From Diphasiastrum complanatum (taxonomy: Eukaryota > Streptophyta > Lycopodiopsida > Lycopodiales > Lycopodiaceae): a stretch of DNA of 64,000 nt. A program made the position numbers and the translations under genes. The notes beneath the pieces were generated by a model. That model had not been told where the DNA came from. It did not search any database and saw nothing but the letters and a program-made list of their open reading frames with translations. Positions 43,990-54,994 of this stretch are shown here, piece after piece (position 1 is the stretch's first letter; the number at the start of each line of letters is the position of its first letter). The stretch spans positions 18,379,041-18,443,040 of the forward strand of contig CM055093.1 of NCBI GenBank assembly GCA_029204225.1, in the 5' to 3' direction.

Positions 43990-44910
43990 GAAAATGGTAA
44001 GATATAGATGCCAAACATGAATGGACTTCATGACAAGATCCTTCATGAGTGTCATGACAGCCCCTACGCAAGGCATCCAAGTATGAATAAGATGGCCGAG
44101 TTAGCTAGTCGACACATTTTCCGGCCACGTATGCAGTGGTACATTAGTGAGTATGTCCACCAACGGTGCGTGTCTTGTCAGGCAAACAAGGTGAAGTGTG
44201 TAAGCCTCGAGGTTTACCGCCATTCCTAGAGATTTCCCAGGTTCATTGGGAGAGTATCTTGATGGACTTTATTACTGGGCTACCCAAGACCTCGAGTCAG
44301 CACGATTTGGTCATGGTAGTAGTAGATAGGCTGACCAAGATGACCCACTTTATCACCATTCGGAAGAGGATGATAGCCTTGCGAGCATAGAGTTGTTCAT
44401 TGCACACGTCGTGAGATTGCATGGAACAATATAGACTAACATGTTTGCCAAGTTGGGCACATAGTTGAGGATGATTAGTAGTGAGCACCCATAGATTGAC
44501 GGGTAGACTGAGAGGGTCAACCTGGTCCTTTAGGACATGCTTAGAACATATGTCAATGGGTCATAGATTGACTGGGTTAGATATTTATCATGAGATGAGT
44601 TTGCGTACGATAAGAAGAAGCACATGTCTACTGGTATGAGCCTGTTTGAGTTCCTTATGGGTTCCGGCTTGCTATGCTGGCTACCCTTGGCATTCCCCAA
44701 AAATTACTAGATTTTTTGAGCATATGCAGGCACCACGATTAACTTTGTCCAAGGATCAGGATCAAGCGAAGGCTTGTGTTTGTGCTGATCGTACTTATGG
44801 GGAATTTGATGAGGGTGATATGCTCTTCTTGTACCACCTAAGTTCTACTGCAAAAAATTTGACCATGATCCAAGTAAATGATGGAAGAAGGCCCGGACCG
44901 TGCTAATTTG
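43990..44910 (+). pseudogene. Ty3/gypsy integrase relic (opposite orientation)
   Basis: Plus-strand blocks: ILHECHDSPYARHPSMNKM and CVSCQANKVK (HH-CC zinc domain), then in a second frame WESILMDFITGLPKTSSQHD and VVVDRLTKMTHFITI (core with the first catalytic Asp), and later a degraded DGQTERV-like region. The C-terminal block AKACVCADRTYGEFDEGDML closes it. Several stops break it. It faces the preceding Ty3 relic almost tail to tail, so these are probably two separate insertions or one rearranged element. Similar to chromovirus integrases in its motifs. Confidence 0.8.
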
Positions 44911-46340
44911 GCTGAAAAAGTGGATGCTATAGCTTTCTGAAAATTTCCACCTTCATTAAGTGTCAATTCAGAATAATGGCAAATAAATATACATATAGAG
45001 TGCACACTACTTAGAGCATGAGAGGCATGCATCAGCATGGAAGAGATTGCTAGATGTTTTCAATTCTACATGTAAGCATTGTAAGGCAATGATAAGTTAG
45101 AAAGTAGACTAGTTGTAGAAGAGTGCTTGGATTACGACAAAATTTGTTAGTGCTTATCCAAACTTCACAATCCAATTATCCAAGTCATCTATCCACGTAA
45201 GTCTCACAAGGATATATGATGTTAGCGATCCTGGGTGTGACACGCTCCTCTCCACCCTACAAATAACAACGCCCATGCAGGCTACTAAGACAATCAGAAA
45301 ACACTCTTGTATTAATCTTTACTTCATTGAAAATGTAGCTAATCCAGTTTATTTTCATACTCTATTATCAGGCAGATGGATAAGAGAACAAGTCACTGCT
45401 GCTCCCTTGCTGCCTAAGGCCAACTCTGAGTATCCAAGTCCAATATTCTAATTAAGAGGAACTAGAGCTGGTTGAAGGAACAAGCTGTACGAAAGACTTA
45501 CGGTCTAGCAGGAAATTTTCCTTTGCAGATTAGAATTGCATAGAATAAACAAGATTGCACTCATAAAAATTGTGCAAAGTAGATTACTGGATAATAATAA
45601 CAGGTTCAAAATCTTGACTGACCTAAGCACTTTAAATTAAAACTTATGTCTGCCTGTAAGAGTTACTAAAACGATATGGGTATCTAGATCGACCACAAGG
45701 TAAAAGGAAGGTTACAGAAAGTCACAAGCCATAAAAGGTAAGAACGAACCAACTTGAAATCAGAGTTACTTTTTGAGATGTCATTAATTTCCACTAGTCA
45801 ATGAAAGTTAACAAAAGCATAGCTCAGAGATTAGAAGAAGAATATATTTCTAATTACGCGCGTACTTAGTGGCCAATAGTCACAAATTTCAAATCTCAAC
45901 AATAATGGAGTTCTTGCTTGATTTACTAGGCGGATGAGAAACAGCTGACTCACGTTCAATTTCAGCCAAATATTACACAAATCTACACTTGATGTCATGA
46001 TTTCAAGTGCTTCTAGTAAATTTGTAAGCTCTCAAATTCTTTGATCTTGCACCTATTTCATTCTGCTATTTTCATTTTCAAAACCTGACAAACCGAATGA
46101 AAACTGTTGCGACGTTATGGAACGAAAAGCTCTATTCAAAATGTGAATCAAACTCTTGTGAAAAGCTGAATAATATCAACGTACAGAGAGCATAATACTT
46201 TGGAGGGTGAAGCCAAGTGACACGATCGGTGCTATAGAAGCAAGATCCGCTGACCCAAATCGGCATAGAAACAGAAATAAAAATTCTGAATTATCAGTTG
46301 CGATCCAAAGAGATCGTACTAATCGATCGAACTGCAAAAC
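44911..46340. other. Unassigned region
   Basis: No coding domain, LTR or RNA gene was recognised in this stretch. Confidence 0.4.
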
Positions 46341-46346
46341 GATATT

Positions 46347-46367
46347 TATATATATATATATATATAG

Positions 46368-46413
<46 letters not shown>
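46347..46413. repeat. Compound microsatellite (TA)n-(GA)n
   Basis: A run of TA dinucleotides, interrupted once by GA, passes directly into an uninterrupted run of about fifteen GA units. Confidence 0.95.
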
Positions 46414-46414
<1 letters not shown>

Positions 46415-46507
46415 TGATGTAAAGGATGTAGGAGGGAATTTTTTAAGAATATTTTACCCTACTTCTCGGAATCGTGGCTTTCACTTTTCGAAGTTTAAAA
46501 AGTTAAC

Positions 46508-46773
46508 CTCCTAAAGCAAGCCACCCTTTGCCACCTCACAGAAACATGCTCAATCAGATGATGACACATAAGTTTGAGATATCACTCTACCTCCGACATG
46601 TAGCTTGCCTCACAAGGCTGCCACCAGAGGCAACCACCAGCTCCTAAAGCAAGCCACCCTTTGCCACCTGACAGAAACATGCTCAATTAGATGATGACAC
46701 ATAAGTTTGAGATATCACTCTACCTCCGACATGTAGCTTGCCTCACAAGGCTGCCACCAGAGGCAACCACCAG
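46508..46773. repeat. 133-bp tandem duplication
   Basis: Units at 46508-46640 and 46641-46773 begin CTCCTAAAGCAAGCC and differ at only about two bases, so the duplication is recent. An open frame across the second copy is incidental. Confidence 0.9.
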
Positions 46774-47089
46774 TGGCAGCCTCCGTCATGTGGCCCAACT
46801 AAGATATGAAGCATTTTTGCCCAATAGGTATTGTTTGGCTATGCCTCATATGGATGGCAAAGGCTTGACTTGGGAGTTTCATAAAAAGAAAAGCTCCAAA
46901 CTTGCTTGATTTTGATTGTCCAAACAAATGAATTTTAAGAAAATGAATCGGCATTTCAACTTTTATTGCAAGTGTCGTTTTAATATCTATGCCACAAGCT
47001 TATGCATACACTGGAGGTATTTTACAATCACTTGATTCATCTTATTTAGAAAATCAAAACATGATGTGCATCATAACATCGACGTGGGT
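46774..47089. other. Unassigned spacer
   Basis: No feature recognised. Confidence 0.4.
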
Positions 47090-48115
47090 ATAGCGCAGCC
47101 ATATCCAGTTCCCCTTGAAGCAGCAACACTTGTTGTTTGGCATCTTGGACGGCTTTGTCCACTTGATCTTGCGCTGTCGTCAATATATTTTGAAGAATTG
47201 CCACATAGCCTTCTAGAGATGCGGCTGATTGTTGGCTTCCTTTATTTCGGCCTCGGACTTTGCCTCATGCTATTTTAAGATCACGATCCAACATAGACTG
47301 GATCACACGCGATCAAGGTATTCTCCGAGCCCAACTCTGCTATGCGCTGTTGCATTTCTTTTTTCTTATCCAGCATAGACTGGGTCACACGCGCAAGGCT
47401 AGAAACTAAACTAAACATTCGCCTAACCGCAAAACAGGTAGTAACTTTGGAAAAGAACCTTCGCCCAACTCAATATAAAGAAATTTGAGGTGGATGTAAA
47501 CTGGCTGAACGGGCTGCCAAAATTTGTGTAGTCGGCTGTCATTCACCGAAGTGTCAAATCTTTTTCCATCCAAGTGTTCTAAAATAACCGCTCCATAGTC
47601 CAATATACGGTCCTTCACTCGTAAACTTCAATTTTTCTTTGATCAGTTTCATTTTATACATTAGTGATAGATCTCCTTCCTTAGATCTTTTTTGTGTAAT
47701 CAACAATCGTGCCATGCCTTGCGACGAGCTTTCGTTGCTGCTAATGCATGAACTGTCATTAATCTGGTTTCACAAAATTTTTGTAAAGCCTCATGACGCA
47801 CCTATAAGGATTTCGCTTCATCCAACCATTTCGTTGCTGCTATGCGTAAAGATGGTATCATGAATTCAATCAACATAACTGCATCTTGACCATAGACAAG
47901 TTGGAATGGTGTTTGATTTGTACTACCTTTATAAGCTGTTTTGAATGTAATGGTACATGCAGTTTATGTTCCCAATCAAAACAACTTGCTTCGACTGCTT
48001 TTGTAATAATGTTGCAAAGAATCTTGTTGGAAGATTCAGCTTGACCATTACCCCTTGGATAATACGGAGTACTAAATTTATGAATAACAAAAAAGTCTTC
48101 CAACAGATACTTTAT
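47090..48115 (-). pseudogene. Ty3/gypsy integrase end plus coiled-coil tail
   Basis: Minus strand, right to left: an integrase core block (FFVIHKFSTPYYPRGNGQAE, with the catalytic Glu in GQAE, then WEHKLHVPLH), a gap with frameshifts, and an integrase C-terminus (ILDYGAVILEHLDGKRFD, SRLHKFWQPV). Beyond it a further frame at about 47090-47270 reads ASLEGYVAILQNIL, TTAQDQVDKAVQDAKQQVLL, a heptad-like helical stretch. Extra coding after integrase is not standard for Ty3 elements, so this could be a different sequence abutting the element. The same C-terminus recurs at the right edge of the window. Non-functional. Confidence 0.7.
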
Positions 48116-48413
48116 CTTTCCGTAAAGCTTTCATGATGATGGACAATCGATACAACTACTAGAAGCTGATTATGTCAAAGGGGAAATTGGAACTTGGACA
48201 TTTATATCTTAGAATTTACAAATTCGCTCTCGAAGATACCTATGATGACTGAAATCTAGCATAGTCGCAACTCATTCTAGGTTTGCTTGCCAATCATCAT
48301 TATTAATCCATCAGAATGTGTTCTCTTCACTCGAGGGTACAATTTGATTGCTCAAGTGTACTATTCGACTATTGTCACTTCGAGGAAGATGCCCTTAAAG
48401 ACAATCTCTCTCA
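48116..48413. other. Unassigned spacer
   Basis: Faint integrase-like homology continues for about 40 bp, then nothing recognisable up to the miniature LTR element. Confidence 0.35.
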
Positions 48414-49219
48414 TGTTCCATATCTCATTATTCATGTCATTTCGTTTAATAGAATGCTTTGAATTCTGTGGTTTGTAGTCGTTTGCTTAGGATCCTGCAA
48501 TAATTTTGCAAGCTAGCCAAATAGGCAGCACAGACAGGAGACGGACAAGAAGAGTTGTCCTTGCCAAAACAGAAAGAAAAACAATCGACAAAAAATATAC
48601 ATGGTATCATAGCAGATTCTCTAAGACAATACAATATGGCTACAACAATTCAGACAAACACCCGACCCAACAGTTGGCAGCTCGACGAGCGTGGAGTCTT
48701 GTACTATCACGTTCAGCTGCCAAAGGCAACGTCATCAAAGGAGAACTAATCAATAGTTTAGCATTAAACTTGTCTTGTAAACTGTTGCTAAGTAATCTTA
48801 CAATTTCCTTAGATGGGATAAGTAAGGGATCGATTGTAGATCAAAAATACACTGACAGATGGAGATGCGAGTGAGAGAGAAGTGCTAGCATACTGTTAGC
48901 ATTATAAGCTATGCATGAAAGTTTGCCAACGAGCAGAACATAGCAATTTCATGAGAAGAGTGATAAGCCACCAACGAGCAAGACACTAATCAACTCACTC
49001 AGAACAAAATACAAATACAATTTCGCTCTCATGTTCCATCTCTTATTATTCGTGTCATTTCATTTGATAGAATGATTTGAAGTCTGTGGTCTATAGTCGT
49101 TTGCTTAGGATTCTACAATTATTTTGCAAGCTAGCTAAATAGGCAGCACAGACGGGAGACAGACAAGCAGAGCTACCCCTACCAAAACATAAACAAAAAT
49201 AATCAATGAAAAATATACA
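48414..49219 (+). mobile_element. TRIM-like miniature LTR retrotransposon
   Basis: Two 188-bp direct repeats (48414-48601 and 49032-49219), each TGTTCCAT...AAATATACA, flank a 430-bp interior. I count about 27 mismatches, near 14 percent, so it is old. The first repeat is followed at once by TGGTATCATAGC, one base from the standard initiator tRNA-Met primer site. The interior begins a short Gag-like frame (MATTIQTNTRPNSWQLDE), but no pol. These are the hallmarks of a terminal-repeat retrotransposon in miniature. A clear polypurine tract and target duplication are not visible. The right end abuts Copia-E RT. Confidence 0.6.
48602..48613 (+). promoter_or_regulatory. Primer-binding site of the miniature LTR element
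   Basis: TGGTATCATAGC directly after the left 188-bp repeat. It has one mismatch to the plant copia initiator-Met site. Confidence 0.65.
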
Positions 49220-49619
49220 AAAAAGTATTAAGCCTAGCATACCAACTCCTTGGTGCTTGCTTAAGGCCATACAAACTCTTTTGTAGTAAACACACATGCT
49301 TTGACTTTGTAGAAGAAATGTAGCTCTCGGGTTGTTCCATGTACACTTCCTCCTCAAGATCACCATTCAAAATAGCATTTGTAATGTCCAATTTCCATAG
49401 ATCCCATCCATAAAGAGTAGCAAGAGAGATAATGACTCGAATGCTTCCAATCTTTGCCATGGGTGCAAAGGTTTCATCATAGTCAACCCCATATTCTTGA
49501 GCATCTCCTTTTTCCACCAACCTTGCCTTTTACTTGTTGATAGATCCATCTTGGTTTGTCTTCACCTTGAAGACCCATTTGCATCCATGTGACTTTGACA
49601 AAGGACAAGACTCACAAAC
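49220..49619 (-). pseudogene. Copia-E RT relic fused to an integrase zinc motif
   Basis: Right to left: VCESCPLSKSH, which is the integrase zinc-finger segment, runs directly into RT N-terminal GCKWVFKVKTNQDGSINK, a stop, DYDETFAPMAK, WKLDITNAILNGDLEEE and LLQKSLYGLKQAPRSWYARL. A deletion has removed the integrase core. The RT is then cut off at its left by the miniature LTR element, before YVDD. The Copia-F LTR interrupts it on the right. Dead copy, close in sequence to Copia-B. Confidence 0.8.
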
Positions 49620-50889
49620 TGTGGAAATCTGCAAAAATGGACCAAGAATGGATCCTTAAATGATACACAAGAGTGATTGGATGTTAGATAGAATTGATCT
49701 ATCAATCTACACAAGATTTAGATCAATCTAGATCAAATTTAGATGAGAAAATCTAACAAGAACAATCATAAATAAAAGGGAATTGTACTTGTTGGTTTCA
49801 CATGTGTGAAACCTGTCAGAGTACGGACTCCAGTCTAAAATCAAAATACAATATGATAGGAACTCAAAACTATCAAGACAAATGATGAAATTGACAAGAA
49901 TTGCCTCCAAAACCAAGATTGGTGTTGCTTGTAGATTATGGCCAAATGTGGCTCTATATATACAAAAAGTGAGAGCTCGTGGTACTGATCATCCCTCTAA
50001 TCTCACATGTGTGAGGGTGCTTTTTCATGTGATGATTAGTTACGAATAAAGCCTCAACTGATCTAAAACTAAGCTATGAAAGCATCACATAAGCAAGACT
50101 TAAGCTATGAAAGCAGCACATAAGCAAGACTTAACCCTAGAAAGCAAGAAAGAGAGAGATTAAGGGGACTAAAGAGAGAGATCAATATCATCAGCTGAAT
50201 AACAAATGACACAGTTTTCCTACTTATAGCCAAGAGGAAGCCCTAAAAGGAAGCTTCCGGTGGCTAGGGCCCAACTGGGAGGGAAAATAGTGCGCCCTCC
50301 AAGAAGGCCCCCACTCTCCAGTAATATGTCCAAATGGCCTAATAATGAATAATAAGGCCAAAGGCCAACCATATAGTCTAAGTGTCACTAATGAATAAAA
50401 AAGGGCCCAAGGCCTGCTTATGCATAAAGTAAAGTAAATGTAAATGGACGTGGCGAATGTAATGAGCCAAGTCCATAACTTGATTCATCATGCAAAATTG
50501 ACACCTGGACAAAACCTTCTATTTTGAGCACTTTTGGTCCATTTTTCTTCTATGTAGAGAACTAGGCAAAACTCTTCTAGAAGTGCAAATTCGTCTTCCT
50601 CAGCTTATTCCACATGTGTGAGTAGACCTCTACACATGGGATGTGACACCTAATCTAATGATGTGGCTCATGCAATCAATAGATTGATGTCATGTGTCAT
50701 ATGACTAGAAAACTAGATTTTGGCCTTTTTAGCCACTAAAACTTGAATTAAATCAAATGTACAACCTATATGATTATTGTACATGACAAGTACATTAATT
50801 TCACATGTAGGAACAGGCTCCACACATGTGTAATCATCCTATATACATAGATTTGGCCTTGAAGAAGCATAATTTTTGCATTTTTCACA
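49620..50889 (-). repeat. 3' LTR of Copia-F
   Basis: About 1270 bp bounded by TGTGGAAA (left) and TTTTTCACA (right). The purine tract at 50890-50901 (minus strand TTTTTGAGGAG) abuts it. CACATGTGTG-type palindromes occur near 49798 and 50820, and a TATA-like GGCTATAAGTAGG near 50225 on the minus strand. There is no second copy to confirm the ends. It is inserted into Copia-E. Confidence 0.65.
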
Positions 50890-53190
50890 CTCCTCAAAAA
50901 TCTAGCTTGGTAAATCTAGCATAAATCTATCTATAACTCCAAGAGCCAATCTTAATTTTACAAATGGATCTTTGGGCAATGCCTTGGTGAGTATATCAGC
51001 AATGCAATCTGATGATGAAACATGAATAAGCTTGATCTCCTTTGCTTGCACTGTCTCCCTCACGAAAGTGAAATCTCAATGTTCGAGCATGGAAGATTGG
51101 ATTGTTTGCAAGTTGTTGAGCTGCTTGATTGTCACAATATATACATGGAATGTCTTCATCCTTGATCACATGAAGCTCCTCCAAAAGCCTTTTAAGCCAA
51201 AGAACCTCCTTTGTTGTTGTTTTCAAAGCTTTATACTCGGATTCTGTTGATGAAAGAGAGATGGTATCTTGCTTTTTGGAAAGCCAAGATATAGCTCCTC
51301 CACATAAGAATGTAGCAAATGCACTTATGGATCTTCTATCCATCTTGTCACCTACAAAACTTGAGTCCAAATATGCTCTCAAACAAATTCTAGTCCTTTC
51401 ATAAACTATGCCAAAGTCTTTTGTAGTTGAGATGTACCTTAACACCCTTTTTGCTCCTTTCCAATGACATATTAATGGACTTTGCATGTATTGAATCAAC
51501 TTGCCAACAGAAATACTAAGATCTGGTCTAGTGATGGTCAAGTATATCAAGAAACCAATAAGCATTCTATAGGTAGTGATGTCCTCAAAGGAAGCTTCAT
51601 CACTTTCCTTAGAAACTTTTACACTTAGTTCCATGGGAGTTTCATCTCCTTTACAATTAATCATGCCAAATTTTGCTAAGATTGATCTATCATACTTAGA
51701 TTGACATATGAAATCAAAATCATTACTTCTAGTGACTTCTATTCCAAGTATAACTTTTAGAAGTCCTAGATCTACCATCTTAAATCTACTAGACAATGAA
51801 ATTTTTACATTTTTGATGCCATCTAGATCATTTCCCGTGAGTATAATGTCATCAACATATAAAACTAAGATAATGATCTTTCCATCATTACATTTGTAGT
51901 ACAATGATGGTTCATAAGGACTTACAACAAATCCAATGGAAATAAGATAGGAATGCAACCTAGAGTACCATGCTCTTGGTGCTTGCTTGAGTCCATAAAG
52001 ACTCTTCTTCAAAAAACACACCTTGTCTTCTTCTCCATCTTTGATGAAGCCCTTATTTGCTTCCTCGAAACTAGTTGGTACATCATGCATAGTAGTCAAG
52101 AAAGTATAAGAGGTGAGTAGTTGAGAATCTTCCCTTTGTCACTATAAGTGAGCCTTGATGGCTCAATCCTTGTCCTTGTTGATCTTCTTGGCACCCTTGG
52201 ACTGAGTAAGTTCCTCTTGGTCTTCATCCTCATGAAGCTCCTCCTCGGCCATAGCATGATCCTTGAAAAGTTGAGTGTTGTTGGAAGTCACCTTTCCTTT
52301 GGCTTGGAGAGATTCATCAAAAAGTGCATCTCTACTTACAACAATTTTCTTGGTAATAGGATCAAATATCCTATAAGCTTTACTTTTTTCACTATAACCA
52401 GCAAAGATGCCTTTGAATGAAGTGGCATCTTCCTTTTTCCTTGTTTCTAAAGGAATATGTACATAACAAGTACATCCAAAAACTTTCAAATCACTAAGAC
52501 TTGGCTTTTTGCCATACAATACTTCATAAGGTGTAAGTCCATTAATGGCACTATTAGTCATTCTATTGCATTTTCACACAAAATAGCTTCTCCCCAAAAT
52601 GAAATAGGAAGGGATGCATCTAATCTCAAGGCTTTAGCACACTCACATAGTGTCCTATTCTTTCTCTCAGCTATTCCATTTTGTTGTGGAGTATATGTGC
52701 AAGTAAACTCTCTCCTAATGCCATTAGTTTCACAAAACTCTTTCATCCTATCGGAGATGTACTCCCCTCCATTATCACTTCTTAATACTTTCAAGCTAGT
52801 ATTAAGTTGGTTTTCCACAAGAGTTTTAAACTTTGCAAAGGACTCAAAAACTTCACTTTTCTTAGACAAGAGATAAACCCAAGAGTATCTTGATCTATCA
52901 TCAATAAAGGTGACATACATAAGAGCTCCACCATTAGATTCATGTGAAAATGAATGAACATCCGAGTGTATAAGGTCAAGAGGAGAGTTAGATCTTGTCA
53001 AAGATCTCTTGAAAGGCAGCATTTGAGATTTGGAGAGCCACAAGCTTCACAAAGCTTGCCACACTTGGATATGGTTTTGGGAAGTCCACTTGCTAGCTCC
53101 TTTGTTACCATGGTCTCCATAGCTTTGAAGTTAGGATGGCCTAACCTTTTGTGCCACAATTCCACTTGAGTGATCAACCTATGTGACATT
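50890..53190 (-). pseudogene. Copia-F pol relic (integrase, RT, RNase H)
   Basis: Right to left: a pre-integrase domain (ELWHKRLGHPNFKAM, CEACG), then after a frameshift a well-kept integrase core (DLIHSDVHSF, FIDDRSRYSWVYLL, LRSDNGGEYIS, QQNGIAERKNRTLCE), a stop near 52558 and the C-terminal block (FGCTCYVHIPLETRKKED, GIFAGYS). A deletion removes the RT N-terminus. A 367-codon frame (50996-52099) holds the RT palm (LVLYVDDIILTG), RNase H (STESEYKAL) and DNQAAQQLANNPIF. It ends in a frameshift right after HART. The gag end is missing: the element is truncated at 53190 against an unrelated gene relic. Catalytic residues are largely intact, so decay is moderate. Confidence 0.9.
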
Positions 53191-53199
53191 CCGCCAGCT

Positions 53200-54937
53200 C
53201 AACCAGCTATCCAAAGTTGGGATATCGGACTCCTTCACTTTTGATGTCCTCCACCACTGCCTAATTAACTTGTAATGTTCCAATGCTTCTTCCCTCATTG
53301 CGGCAGCCCTCCAATTTTTGTAATGCCATTGTTGACCACTCAGCTACTCTTTTGGTGTGATCAAATGGACCCAAGCATTTTTTAGATCGCCATTGCCTGT
53401 TCTCGCATTCAATTTACCAAGTCCACTCCTGAAGCAAGTCCTTTCGTTGACATTTTGAAAACAAAGCATCGTTCTTCCAAAGAACCTTGTCCTGGAAATC
53501 TACTACCATGAAAGAAGTCATACATTGAATTCTTTTTTAGGTGTAGAAGACTGTCCAAACCATCTCCCAAAGGCATCATCGTGTTTTTTGCCTTGGAGAC
53601 CATCCGACGTAACCTGGATAGGTAGATGCAACATGAACTGGAAGTATTTCAAGGGTTCAAAAAAAGAAATCTCAAAACAAATATTTATTTATAAATAAAT
53701 GGTGTACCTCCTGTTTTGGACAATAGGAATCAACTCATCCAAAAAGTTTCCAAGCTCCAAATCTCCAACAACCTCATCTGGTAGGCGATCAGGCTTGGTT
53801 AGAGTTGATGAGATCAAATCCCTTGCAATTATCATTTTCTAGGTCCATCATTCTTGTCAGCCCTTACCGCCCTTTCAACCAAGAGTCGAGTGTTTTCAAT
53901 ACTCCTCTTTGATGTCCCAGGCTGCACATCATATACTAGTGTTTTCCAGAGTGTATCATCAACCTAGTCAGTGTCTCATTGCTTGGCATCACATAGTACA
54001 CAATGCACGAGCAAGTGTCAACACATGTTGCATGTCGTTTGCAGAAGTGACAAATAATGTTTCCATCAGAATTTGCAACATAACCTAGTGGGCATTTCTT
54101 CTTCAACAAGCCTTTGAAGAAGTTTATATTGTGTTGGCCATTATTTATCTGGTGTGGACAAGACACACCAAAACATTGGAACACCCCTGCACAATAACTC
54201 AATTGGACCACCCCTTCAAATTGCACATTGCTTGTTATTGGTTTGGTCCACATGTGTCCATCGAATTTATGCTCCATGCTGGTCATCGAGTTAAATTTAT
54301 TGAATGTCGGAGGAAATTCAAACACGATATCACCATCGTAGAATCAAGATATTTCATCCACTGTCATGCATGTTCGTGACTTTTTAATCAGTCTAGAAAG
54401 TAGTGTGGATCGAGTTTGGAAAATGATCATTGAAATGACGCTACTTCCTTCCGATCCAATAAATTTTTTAGTCTCTATGAGGGCAATATCGTCATCAAAT
54501 TCAACTCCTTTTCCATGGCATTTTGTTGGACTATCTGATTCTATTGACAACGGTGGTGATTGCACTTGCTCTCTCAAAAGTGGCATGTCTATTTCAAACT
54601 TGGCATCTGTGGGATCCTCATCTAGCACTATGGGTTGTAGGCCATGGGTTGGATGGTGAGATTGTCTGCTTGTGTTAAACCCGCCTCTGGGGGTATATGT
54701 GTTTATACTGTCACTCATATTTTCTTGGCTAATCACATTTAGTGGCATAATATAGAAGCATCTAGTATGAACTGAACATTGCCCTCTATGTCCAGGTGCT
54801 CCTTCATTGGGATCAGCAAGGGTACACCACCTTCCACTACAAGGTACACCAAGGTACACCATAGCCATAACAGACAAGACTGTTTGAATCTTATGATGGA
54901 TCAAGCCAAAAATCAATTTGTTCAATAGCAGACACAT
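53200..54937 (-). pseudogene. Cys/His-rich intron-containing gene relic, family unknown
   Basis: Minus-strand frame from 54937 to 53936, broken by one TGA near 54341. It carries Ser/Pro- and Asp/Glu-rich parts, then FEFPPTFNKFNSMTSMEHKF, SCPHQINNGQHNINFFKG and a Cys/His cluster (CPLGYV, CHFCKRHATCVDTCSC) followed by LTRLMIHSGKH. After a frameshift it reads VQPGTSKRSIENTRLLVERA and, in another frame, LISSTLTKPDRLPDEVVGDL up to a GTACACC donor. A 94-bp intron (53614-53707) ends in TATCCAG and joins in phase to RLRRMVSKAKNTMMPLGDG. Later phrases are FDHTKRVAEWSTMALQKLEG and DIKSEGVRYPNFG. It matches no retroelement domain that I know; a DNA-transposon protein is possible. Copia-F and a Gag-like relic adjoin it. 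Confidence 0.55.
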
Positions 54938-54994
54938 TTTTCCAATCTACATTTTTCCACAATTAACACACATATTGCTTTTGATCTTTGTATT

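Noticed and set aside
46691-46909. 72-codon plus-strand frame
   Set aside because: Starts in the second unit of a tandem duplication and shows no motif.
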